From an uncultured Bacteroidales bacterium (GTDB taxonomy: Bacteria; Bacteroidota; Bacteroidia; Bacteroidales; Marinilabiliaceae), in the NCBI GenBank assembly GCA_937892095.1, contig CALAVC010000196.1, forward strand, positions 1 to 12,406: a stretch of DNA of 12,406 nt, read 5' to 3'. The notes beneath the pieces are model-generated. The model saw only the letters and a list, made by a program, of their open reading frames with translations. It had not been told where the DNA came from and did not search any database. A program made the position numbers and the translations under genes. Positions 1 through 6,650 of this stretch are shown piece by piece. The stretch's first letter is position 1, and each line of letters begins with the position of its first letter.

Positions 1-633
1 GTCCTTGCCAATCAGTTTCCCTATTGCTGTTGGCCCCAATCCTTGCTTGTGATACTCGGTTTTTCGTTTGAAGACAATATCACGTCGGGCGACGTTGATA
101 CACAGCGTTTTGGCGTGTTCAACGTAAGCAAAGTGCGCACGCACGACGACCTTATGCAAGACGGTCTCCTCAAAAAAGGCAACAACAACGGCACATTTGT
201 AATCATTGGCGAACCCGACATCGCCCTTATTAAAGACACATCTACCGACAATAAATACTGCATCGAAATCTGCGGTCTATACATCTACGACCCAATTACC
301 GACCAAGTGAAACCGCGCTCGGTTGCCGACATTGCCTATTGGGAAATGGACAGCGACTACAACGGCACACATTTCGTGGCAAGTAGCCTCCACTTCTGTG
401 GCGGCGATAAAAAAGAGTTTGCCTCGTGGCGCAAAGGACTCGACAATATTTCGTCGCAGATAACCAAGCGCAACGCCGAGCGCACCCTCCGCCTCGAATT
501 TAACGACGAGATATGGGACAGTCTTTACGACTACCGCAGCGAGCCTATCGACTATCGTCCCGGTCGCAAAATCTGTGTCCGAGTAGTAAGTCAGTTTGGC
601 GAAGAAGCAAGCAAGGTTTTGGAGATGGAATAA
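1..633 (+). CDS. Type III Mod-like DNA methyltransferase, C-terminal part (partial gene)
   Basis: The reading frame is open from base 1 to the TAA at 631-633, so this is the last 210 residues of a longer protein; a TTG at 43 is only an internal codon. The fragment resembles the region after the catalytic domain in long type III-style site-specific adenine methyltransferases. That region has a hydrophobic strand followed by FSFED (family: AFAFDP), then FVIIGEPDI (family: FGEPD), then IYDPITDQVK, then a block around MDSDYNGTHFVASSLHF (family: DTDYNGESFFVRHAYF), and ends in a strand like the family's IAVKVINHxGDEVLKV. These matches are from memory of the family. The S-adenosylmethionine-binding and DPPY-type motifs would lie upstream, outside the window, so activity cannot be judged. 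No res-type helicase/nuclease gene follows: the gene ends at a terminator and meets secDF tail to tail. Confidence 0.6.
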   Translation, partial: VLANQFPYCCWPQSLLVILGFSFEDNITSGDVDTQRFGVFNVSKVRTHDDLMQDGLLKKGNNNGTFVIIGEPDIALIKDTSTDNKYCIEICGLYIYDPITDQVKPRSVADIAYWEMDSDYNGTHFVASSLHFCGGDKKEFASWRKGLDNISSQITKRNAERTLRLEFNDEIWDSLYDYRSEPIDYRPGRKICVRVVSQFGEEASKVLEME

Positions 634-658
634 AAATAAAGACCTACCCCAAAAAGAT

Positions 659-697
659 GCGACTGTGCGTGGAATACATGTAACAGTCGCTTTTTTA
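659..697 (+). terminator. Rho-independent terminator of the methyltransferase gene
   Basis: An 8-bp perfect GC-rich stem (GCGACTGT at 659-666 with ACAGTCGC at 683-690) and a 16-nt loop are followed at once by six T (691-696). It lies 25 bases after the stop codon of the upstream + strand gene. Confidence 0.8.
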
Positions 698-717
698 TTC
701 TTTAATCATTATCACAC

Positions 718-754
718 AAAAACATCGGACACCTCGTGCAGAGATGTCCGATGT
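718..754 (-). terminator. Rho-independent terminator of secDF
   Basis: A 10-bp perfect inverted repeat (ACATCGGACA at 722-731, TGTCCGATGT at 745-754) reads on the minus strand as a hairpin followed by a T-run (complement of 718-722). It lies 29 bases beyond the secDF stop codon and faces the + strand terminator at 659-697, so the two transcription units are insulated from each other. Confidence 0.75.
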
Positions 755-783
755 GGTAGGGTATTGGAAGTTATGTGTGTCGC

Positions 784-3705
784 TTACTTCTTAGCCTTGC
801 GAGTGATTATTTCGTAGGCTATTGGAGTAGCGAGGAGTATGGACGAGAACGTGCCGACAAACATACCGCAAAGCATTGCGAAGACGAAGCCACGAACAAC
901 TTCACCGCCAAAGATGAAGATGATAAGCAACGTAAGGAGAGTCGTAAAGCTGGTGTTGACCGTACGAGCAAGAGTACTGTTGAGAGCTTCGTTGAAAACT
1001 TCGGCAGCAGGTGCTTTGGGCTTAAGACCAAACACTTCGCGAATGCGGTCGAAGATGACCACTGTGTTGTTGATGGAGTATCCGACAATGGTCAGGATGG
1101 CAGCAACAAATGACTGGTCTATTTCGAGCGAGAAAGGCATGAAAGAGTGGCAGAGAGCAAACACACCGAGCGTGAAGATTACGTCGTGTGCAAGAGCTAC
1201 GACAGCACCTGCACCGTAGGCCCACTTACGGAAGCGGAGGAAGATGTAGAGGAACATGGCTATAAGCGAACCGATGATGCAATAGAACGCTTTCTCGGTC
1301 ATGTCGCTTGCCATGGTCGGACCTACTTTTTGCGAACTCATACGATAGTCGGTAAGGAATGTCTCGCGGTCGACAGAGGCTGGGAGGAAACTCTTGACGC
1401 CTTCGTAGAGACGTGTCTCGATGTCGGCTTGAGCATCTTCGGCAGTGTTGTCGACACCGTAGTTGGTGGCTATGCGAACTTGGTTTTCTTCGCCGTAGGT
1501 CTTGACTTCAACCTGTGTGCCATCGAAAGCATTGAATAGGCTCGACTGCACATCGACAGAGCTAACGGGTTGCTCGAAGCGAACGACGAAGACCTGACCA
1601 CCTGTGAAGTCGATACCCTTTTGAAGTCCGGGGACAAAGAGTGCAATGACACAAATGGTTATGAAGATGCCGTAGACTACGTAGCAGAGTTTGCGCTTCG
1701 AGATGAAATCTATACGATAGCCTTGGAGGAAGTTCTCTGTCAGGCTGGTGCTGAACTTCATATTCTCGTCACGAGCAGCAAGACGTTCGATGATAAGTCG
1801 GCTAATGAAGACGGCTGTAAAGAACGAGCATGCGATACCAATCATTAGCGTGGTGGCAAAGCCTTTGATAGGACCTGTGCCGAAGTAGAAGAGAATGAAA
1901 GCGGTAACGAAGGTTGTTACGTTGGCATCGACAATGGCCGACATGGCATTAGAGTAGCCAGCCTTGACGGCGTTTTGCAACGAATGACCAGACTTGAGCT
2001 CTTCTTTGATACGCTCATAGATGATAACGTTGGCGTCGACAGCCATACCGATAGTAAGTACGATACCAGCGATACCGGGGAGTGTGAGCACTGCACCAAA
2101 CGATGCAAGTACACCAACAATGAAGAATAGGTTGCAGATGAGAGCGAAGTCGGCAACGAGACCTGCTTTAACACCGTAGAAGAATATCATGTAGATAAGA
2201 ACGGCTACGAAAGCGAGGAGGAACGACCAGAGACCAGCCTCGATGGCCTCTTGACCGAGCGAAGGACCGACAACTGTGTCTTCGACAATGGTGGCAGGCG
2301 CAGGTAGCTTACCACTCTTGAGGACATTGGCAAGGTCTTGTGCTTCTTCGGCAGTGAAGTCGCCTGTGATTTGGCTTACGCCACCAGTGATTTCAGACTG
2401 TACGGTGGGATAGCTATATACGAAGCCGTCGAGCACGATGGCTATGCTCTGTCCGAGGTTGGCCTTGGTGAGTTGAGCCCACTTGCGAGCGCCTTCGTTG
2501 TTCATGGTCATGCTGACCTCGAAGTTTGCACTGTTTTGGCTACCTTGCGAACGAGCGTTGGTGATGACGTCGCCTTCGAGAGGTGCGCGACCATTGCTAC
2601 TGCTCTGGCGAATGGCTATGAGTTCGTAGACTTGCTCTTTTTCTTTGTAGAGTGCGCCACCAAAGCGTTGGTTGATTTCGACACCCGTGCGAGGCTTAAC
2701 GCCCCACATAAGCTTGAGGTCGTGAGGGAGAATGCGACGAGCCTTGTCTGAATTGAGGTATTCGTCTACTTTGTTGCGTTCTTTGGCTGCGGAGAGACCT
2801 ACGAGAGGGCTGCTGCCCATCTGGAGCAAGTTGATGTGCTTGCTGAGGCTTTCGTATTCGACGCCGGCAGTGCTGTCGTTCTGCTGTGCGCCTGCAAGAA
2901 GAGCAAGTGTGTCGGCTGACTGCTCCGCGGGAGCTGATGTACTGACAACGGTGCGAGTAGCATTGTCGAGTTCGGCAAGGCTTTGGATAACTTGACTATT
3001 CTGATATGTCTCCCAAAACTCGAGGCTTGCAGTGCCTTGCAAAAGTTTGCGCACACGCTGTGGCTCGGTAACGCCGGGGAGCTCAATCATGACACGACCA
3101 GCTTTTTCGAGGCGCTGAATGTTGGGTTGCGTTACGCCGAAGCGGTCGATACGTGTACGGAGAACATTGAAGGCATTTTGAATGGAGCTCTCGGACTCTT
3201 CGCGGAGTATGTCGATAACCTCGCTATTGGTCATGTTGCGCGTAATGCGGTCTTTCATGTCGACAGTGGCGAAGATTGAGGCGAGCTGACCATTGGGGCT
3301 AAGCTTTTCAAATTCTTCTTTGAAGAGGCTTATAAAGTCGGAAGTTGAGGTCTTTTCGCGCTCCTCGGCATTGGCGACAGTTTGGTTGAAGACTGGGTCT
3401 TGATTGTGTCCTGAGAGTGCTTTGACGATGTCGGCGACCTTGACTTCGAGTATAAGGTTCATACCACCTTTGAGGTCGAGACCGAAATTGATTTCTTTGG
3501 CTTTGCACTCGAGATAAGTGTGTCCGAGATAAAGTGGCTCGTTGGCTATCGAATCGAGATAGGCTGCTTCTTTGAGTCGGTCTCCGCCGGCTGCCTCTTT
3601 AGCGTTGCTTTCGGCATTGCGAGTGGCGACGGTGAAGGACAACTGATACAAGCAAATCAGTGCGAGAAGTATCGCAAAGAGCCTTACTGCTCCTTTGTTC
3701 TGCAT
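784..3705 (-). CDS. secDF: Fused protein translocase subunit SecDF
   Basis: Inner-membrane accessory of the SecYEG translocon that uses the proton-motive force to help pull exported proteins into the periplasm. SecD and SecF are one 973-residue chain, as is usual in Bacteroidetes. The SecD half has a first membrane helix at about 7-27, the GLDLKGG motif at 75-81, a long periplasmic P1 region, and a membrane bundle from about 490 with VDANVIIYERIKEE. The Asp of that motif is residue 557, equivalent to E. coli SecD Asp519. The SecF half starts near 670, with DFTGG at 699-703, QKVGPTMASD, and the final helices with FDRIRE and LARTVNTS. Arg914 matches E. coli SecF Arg247. Asn880 stands where E. 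coli SecF has Asp213 (family motif GYSxND, here GYSINN). The ATG at 3703-3705 begins MQNKG followed directly by the first hydrophobic helix, which supports this start. The gene is monocistronic, with its own terminator. Confidence 0.96.
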   Translation of the reverse strand: MQNKGAVRLFAILLALICLYQLSFTVATRNAESNAKEAAGGDRLKEAAYLDSIANEPLYLGHTYLECKAKEINFGLDLKGGMNLILEVKVADIVKALSGHNQDPVFNQTVANAEEREKTSTSDFISLFKEEFEKLSPNGQLASIFATVDMKDRITRNMTNSEVIDILREESESSIQNAFNVLRTRIDRFGVTQPNIQRLEKAGRVMIELPGVTEPQRVRKLLQGTASLEFWETYQNSQVIQSLAELDNATRTVVSTSAPAEQSADTLALLAGAQQNDSTAGVEYESLSKHINLLQMGSSPLVGLSAAKERNKVDEYLNSDKARRILPHDLKLMWGVKPRTGVEINQRFGGALYKEKEQVYELIAIRQSSSNGRAPLEGDVITNARSQGSQNSANFEVSMTMNNEGARKWAQLTKANLGQSIAIVLDGFVYSYPTVQSEITGGVSQITGDFTAEEAQDLANVLKSGKLPAPATIVEDTVVGPSLGQEAIEAGLWSFLLAFVAVLIYMIFFYGVKAGLVADFALICNLFFIVGVLASFGAVLTLPGIAGIVLTIGMAVDANVIIYERIKEELKSGHSLQNAVKAGYSNAMSAIVDANVTTFVTAFILFYFGTGPIKGFATTLMIGIACSFFTAVFISRLIIERLAARDENMKFSTSLTENFLQGYRIDFISKRKLCYVVYGIFITICVIALFVPGLQKGIDFTGGQVFVVRFEQPVSSVDVQSSLFNAFDGTQVEVKTYGEENQVRIATNYGVDNTAEDAQADIETRLYEGVKSFLPASVDRETFLTDYRMSSQKVGPTMASDMTEKAFYCIIGSLIAMFLYIFLRFRKWAYGAGAVVALAHDVIFTLGVFALCHSFMPFSLEIDQSFVAAILTIVGYSINNTVVIFDRIREVFGLKPKAPAAEVFNEALNSTLARTVNTSFTTLLTLLIIFIFGGEVVRGFVFAMLCGMFVGTFSSILLATPIAYEIITRKAKK

Positions 3706-3760
3706 TGGTCGAATAGTTTATTTATAACTTTTAGATATTTATTTTTTAGGAAAATTCACG

Positions 3761-3768
3761 CAAAGTTA
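3761..3768 (-). promoter_or_regulatory. Possible -7 promoter element for secDF
   Basis: The minus strand reads TAACTTTG, an exact match to the bacteroidete TAnnTTTG element, 55 bases before the secDF start codon in AT-rich DNA. No TTTG is seen at the expected distance upstream, so the call rests on one half of the promoter. Transcription would start near 3754, giving a leader of about 50 nt. Confidence 0.4.
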
Positions 3769-3838
3769 TCAAAATATTTATAAATAGCGGTTTGAGATAT
3801 TTAATTTATGGCAAACATGGGGTTACGCACCTTACAGG

Positions 3839-3884
3839 CTTCGCACACAAAACGCTCAATGTGCGGAGTGTTTTATGTGCGAAG
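3839..3884. repeat. 18-bp imperfect inverted repeat between birA and secDF
   Basis: The left arm (3839-3856) and right arm (3867-3884) pair at 16 of 18 positions around a 10-base centre. The outer nine bases, CTTCGCACA and TGTGCGAAG, are a perfect match. The centre holds a third copy of TGTGCG (3860-3865), so alternative folds are possible. There is no T-run after it on either strand, so it is not a standard intrinsic terminator. It lies downstream of the birA stop and upstream of the secDF promoter motif. It could be a factor-dependent transcript end, an mRNA 3' stabiliser or a protein-binding site. Confidence 0.55.
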
Positions 3885-3927
3885 AATGTTGGTTGAACAA
3901 ATTAATGTTCGAGAACAATAATGTTTT

Positions 3928-4677
3928 TTAGATGACAAACTCAACCTCTTTGAAGAGGAATGTGAGCTGTTGACCATCGGCAGTAGTAAGCGTTAGTCGC
4001 CCATCGGGAGCCACGTTTGCAATCTGTGCAGAGAATTGTCGTCCGCCTTCGGTGCGAAAAGGGTGTAGCTGTCCGTCGGCACGATAGAGCAAGGCTCGAT
4101 AGTCGGCGACAAGAGTGTCGAATTGCTCTGTGTCGACAAGGTGTAGGCGAGTGACAAGCGAAGAGAGAAACGACTGGCGAATCTTTTCGATGTCGAATGT
4201 TTTACTGGTCAAATTGGCGAGGGAGATGGGGTTGGGAGCATTGCTGAGGAAAGCTTGCTGATTGACATTGAGACCAAGACCTATTATGCACTCTGCGATG
4301 GAATGACCAGCGAGTTTGTTTTCTATCAGAATGCCTGCTATTTTCTTATCTTCAACATAGATGTCGTTGGGCCACTTTATGCGAAGAGCCGAAGAGTGGT
4401 TGGCAAGCATTGGACTGAGAATGTCGGTAAGTGCAAGACATACGGCCATGGATATGTAGAACTGACTTGCGACACTGAGATTTTGAGGAGCGTAGAAGAC
4501 CGAGATGAGCAAATTCTGCCCGTCGGCACTCTCCCAACTATTGCCAAGTTGCCCGCGTCCGCCAGTCTGGAAATCGGTCGTTATGCACGAGAGGGAATCG
4601 AAGTGTTTTCCTTCGTCGAGCATTTGACGCAAAAGGGTGCTGGTGGATGTGGTTTGCCTTAGGTGGATGTGTGTCAT
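3928..4677 (-). CDS. birA: Biotin--[acetyl-CoA-carboxylase] ligase, no DNA-binding domain
   Basis: Activates biotin with ATP to biotinyl-5'-AMP and transfers it to the target lysine of biotin carboxyl carrier protein domains in the cytoplasm. The 249-residue chain shows the family's biotin/adenylate-binding loop as GGRGQLGNSW (39-48), the KWPND motif (101-105) and KIAGILIE, with Lys112 matching the catalytic lysine of E. coli BirA (Lys183). A small C-terminal domain follows from about 200. The protein begins directly with the catalytic domain, so it lacks the N-terminal helix-turn-helix of E. coli BirA and should not repress biotin genes. The usual STN near the start of the family reads STS here (residues 11-13). 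The ATG overlaps the hisB stop (ATGA, 4674-4677), which indicates translational coupling and fixes the start. No biotin synthesis genes or carboxylase genes are in the window. Confidence 0.93.
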   Translation of the reverse strand: MTHIHLRQTTSTSTLLRQMLDEGKHFDSLSCITTDFQTGGRGQLGNSWESADGQNLLISVFYAPQNLSVASQFYISMAVCLALTDILSPMLANHSSALRIKWPNDIYVEDKKIAGILIENKLAGHSIAECIIGLGLNVNQQAFLSNAPNPISLANLTSKTFDIEKIRQSFLSSLVTRLHLVDTEQFDTLVADYRALLYRADGQLHPFRTEGGRQFSAQIANVAPDGRLTLTTADGQQLTFLFKEVEFVI

Positions 4678-5768
4678 AGCGTACCTTTGGTGCTGGGTAG
4701 CTCGAAGTGACGAATGTCTCGTCGGACTGCCATGCGAATGCTCTTGGCGAGAGCTTTAAAGATTCCTTCAATCTTATGATGTTCGTTTTGTCCCTCGGCG
4801 CGAATGTTGAGATTCATTTGCGCAGCATCGCTTAGGCTCTTGAAGAAATGGAGAAACATTTCGGTGGGCATGTCGCCAATCTTTTCGCGGTGGAACTCGG
4901 CATCGTAGACCAGCCATGGGCGTCCGCCAAAGTCGATGGCTACGGAGCATAGACAATCGTCCATGGGGAGGCAGAAGCCATAGCGTTCGATGCCACGTTT
5001 GTCGCCAAGAGCACGGCGAATAGCTTCGCCGAGAGCGAGTGCAGTGTCTTCGATGGTGTGATGTTCATCGACATGTAGGTCGCCACGCACATGGACGGTG
5101 AGGTCGGAACCTGAGTGCCTACCAATTTGGTCGAGCATGTGGTCGAAAAATCCGAGACCAGTGTTGATGTCGGTCTTACCATTGCCGTCGAGGTCGATGC
5201 GGACATAGATGTCGGTCTCTTTGGTGGTGCGACGCACTTCGGCAGTGCGCTGCCCAGCAAAAACCAATTCGGCAATCTGAGCCCAATCTTTGACACACCG
5301 ACAACCTTCGATATCAGTACTGGAGCCGAGGAGTAGTCCACGACAACCAAGATTGCGGGCAAGTTGCATGTCGGTTTGCCTATCGCCAATGACGTAAGAG
5401 GAGGCGAGGTCGTAGGAGCCATCCATGTAGGCTGTGAGCATACCAGTGCTGGGCTTACGGGTTGGAAGATTGTCTTCGGGGAAACTTTTGTCGATGTGTA
5501 TAGCATCGAAAGTTACGCCCTCACCACTGAGCACCTGAAGCATTTTGCCCTGCACGACATCGAAGTTTTCTTGTGGGTAACTGCTGGTGCCGAGCCCGTC
5601 TTGATTAGTAACCATTACAAGTTCGTAGTCGGTGTGTTGACGGATAAAATTCAAGGCTCCAATTACTCCCGGAATGAATTCGAGTTCGTCAAGCTTGTTG
5701 ACTTGAAAAGTAACTGGCGGCTCGACAATTATGGTGCCGTCGCGGTCGATAAACAGTGCTTTTTTCAT
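4674..5768 (-). CDS. hisB: Bifunctional histidinol-phosphatase / imidazoleglycerol-phosphate dehydratase
   Basis: Carries two steps of histidine biosynthesis: dehydration of imidazoleglycerol phosphate and dephosphorylation of histidinol phosphate. Residues 1-170 are a HAD phosphatase with DRDGT (8-12, nucleophile Asp8), VTNQDG (53-58) and GDRQTD (129-133 region). Residues 177-364 are the dehydratase with FFDHML (207-212), DEHHTIED (234-241) and EHHKIE (329-334), which supply the metal-binding His/Glu residues. The frame is open upstream to an ATG at 5837, but MKKALFIDRDGT at 5768 is the expected N-terminus and avoids overlap with the preceding gene, so I use 5768 (364 residues, close to E. 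coli HisB). The Cys-rich zinc loop of E. coli HisB is absent; the matching stretch is IDKSFPEDNLPTRKP. No other his gene is present. It lies 16 bases after the lipoprotein gene and overlaps birA by 4 bases. Confidence 0.94.
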   Translation of the reverse strand: MKKALFIDRDGTIIVEPPVTFQVNKLDELEFIPGVIGALNFIRQHTDYELVMVTNQDGLGTSSYPQENFDVVQGKMLQVLSGEGVTFDAIHIDKSFPEDNLPTRKPSTGMLTAYMDGSYDLASSYVIGDRQTDMQLARNLGCRGLLLGSSTDIEGCRCVKDWAQIAELVFAGQRTAEVRRTTKETDIYVRIDLDGNGKTDINTGLGFFDHMLDQIGRHSGSDLTVHVRGDLHVDEHHTIEDTALALGEAIRRALGDKRGIERYGFCLPMDDCLCSVAIDFGGRPWLVYDAEFHREKIGDMPTEMFLHFFKSLSDAAQMNLNIRAEGQNEHHKIEGIFKALAKSIRMAVRRDIRHFELPSTKGTL

Positions 5769-5784
5769 CTGTGTGGATAAGCGG

Positions 5785-6621
5785 TTATTTGCCAAAAGTA
5801 AATTTGCTGGTATAGCCAAGCCATTCGCCTTCGGCATTGACTACATCGAGTTGCAATTCGAGTGAGTTGTCATCGGTGTAGAAGACAGAGTGTTCGTCTT
5901 CGAGACCAACGACAAAGATGTCTTTCGTTTTATCATCGGCAGGGTCGGTATACGTCATGCCTGTAAGTGTCTTTTCCACATCGACTTCAAGTCCGTCGCC
6001 ATAGCTGACGGTGTTTCCATCGTTATCTGTGCGGATGCAGAATACAAGATTGACACTCGTGCCAAATGCATTGACAAGACGATATTTGTTCTTATCGACA
6101 TCGCTCTGCTGAAGTTCGACGTTGCGCCACGTGCCAAGGTCGGCATTCTTAAAATTGTCGGAGCGGAGTGTTGTCCACGTGGCACACGTAAAGTCGACTG
6201 TACGCATGGTCTTGTCGGCTCCTCGCGTTGCCACAACGGTTATGACGTTTTGTCCCATGTCGGTAAGTCGAAGCAAATAGTCTTGTGAAGCGTCGGCACC
6301 AAGACCATCGATGAGAACACCATTGTCGACAACGTATTGAGCATAGTCTGCCCCACTACTTATGCGCTCGGTTCGAGACTCGAGAGCTTCGCCAAGGATG
6401 TAGACATGTTCGGTGGCCGAATTGGTAACAATGCGAAGCATAGCGTCGGTGTCGACATCGGTGGCTTTGCCACTATTGTCGGTTGCAGGTAACGCTATTT
6501 GATATATGGTGGCAACGGGTTGCGAGTCGCCTCCGGGCTCAGTCCCTTCGGAGTCGACTTCACAAGACGTGAAACATGTAGCAATGACAATAATTGCCGA
6601 CAGATATATTTTATTGTTCAT
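5785..6621 (-). CDS. Lipoprotein of unknown function in a SusCD-like operon
   Basis: A 278-residue protein with a short signal peptide ending in the lipobox FTSC; Cys20 would be lipidated. The residues after the cysteine are acidic (EVDSE), which fits the surface-export signals of bacteroidete lipoproteins. Residues from about 40 to 150 look like a beta-rich domain. From about 150 there is a WTTL...FKNADLGTW...VELQQSD...YRLVNAFG pattern that resembles C-terminal domains of lipoproteins found beside SusCD pairs, where a tryptophan block precedes strands ending in YR(I/L). I cannot name the family. It follows the susD-like gene after 29 bases and is third in the operon, the usual place of a SusE-like surface binding protein, so a role in capturing the same cargo is an inference. 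No catalytic motif is seen. Confidence 0.8.
   Translation of the reverse strand: MNNKIYLSAIIVIATCFTSCEVDSEGTEPGGDSQPVATIYQIALPATDNSGKATDVDTDAMLRIVTNSATEHVYILGEALESRTERISSGADYAQYVVDNGVLIDGLGADASQDYLLRLTDMGQNVITVVATRGADKTMRTVDFTCATWTTLRSDNFKNADLGTWRNVELQQSDVDKNKYRLVNAFGTSVNLVFCIRTDNDGNTVSYGDGLEVDVEKTLTGMTYTDPADDKTKDIFVVGLEDEHSVFYTDDNSLELQLDVVNAEGEWLGYTSKFTFGK
5793..5800 (-). promoter_or_regulatory. Possible internal -7 element for hisB-birA
   Basis: The minus strand reads TACTTTTG, a match to TAnnTTTG, inside the last codons of the lipoprotein gene and 24 bases before the hisB ATG. There is no good -33 TTTG at 19-21 bases (only a TTG at 16), and the sequence also encodes Thr-Phe-Gly, so it may be chance. 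Confidence 0.3.
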
Positions 6622-6650
6622 ATAACGTTTGACAAGAAAAAGTTAAGAAT

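Noticed and set aside
596..817. A 73-codon + strand frame across the convergent intergenic region
   Set aside because: It starts inside the methyltransferase end and runs through both terminator hairpins into the end of secDF; no protein features.
784..3705. Many open frames on the + strand within secDF (for example 775-1113, 1147-1539, 2338-2751, 2983-3279)
   Set aside because: They lie opposite a clear, full-length SecDF coding sequence, show no recognisable domain, and have no promoters or plausible start contexts of their own.
3706..3927. A biotin-responsive BirA operator or riboswitch near birA
   Set aside because: This BirA has no DNA-binding domain, the gap is downstream of birA rather than upstream, and I see no conserved operator-like arrangement.
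5769..5784. A histidine leader peptide, attenuator or T-box ahead of hisB
   Set aside because: Only 16 bases separate the lipoprotein stop and the hisB start, and no His-codon run or hairpin is present there.
5769..5837. A 23-residue N-terminal extension of HisB from the upstream ATG at 5837
   Set aside because: It would overlap the end of the lipoprotein gene. The canonical HisB N-terminus (MKKALFIDRDGT) starts at 5768.
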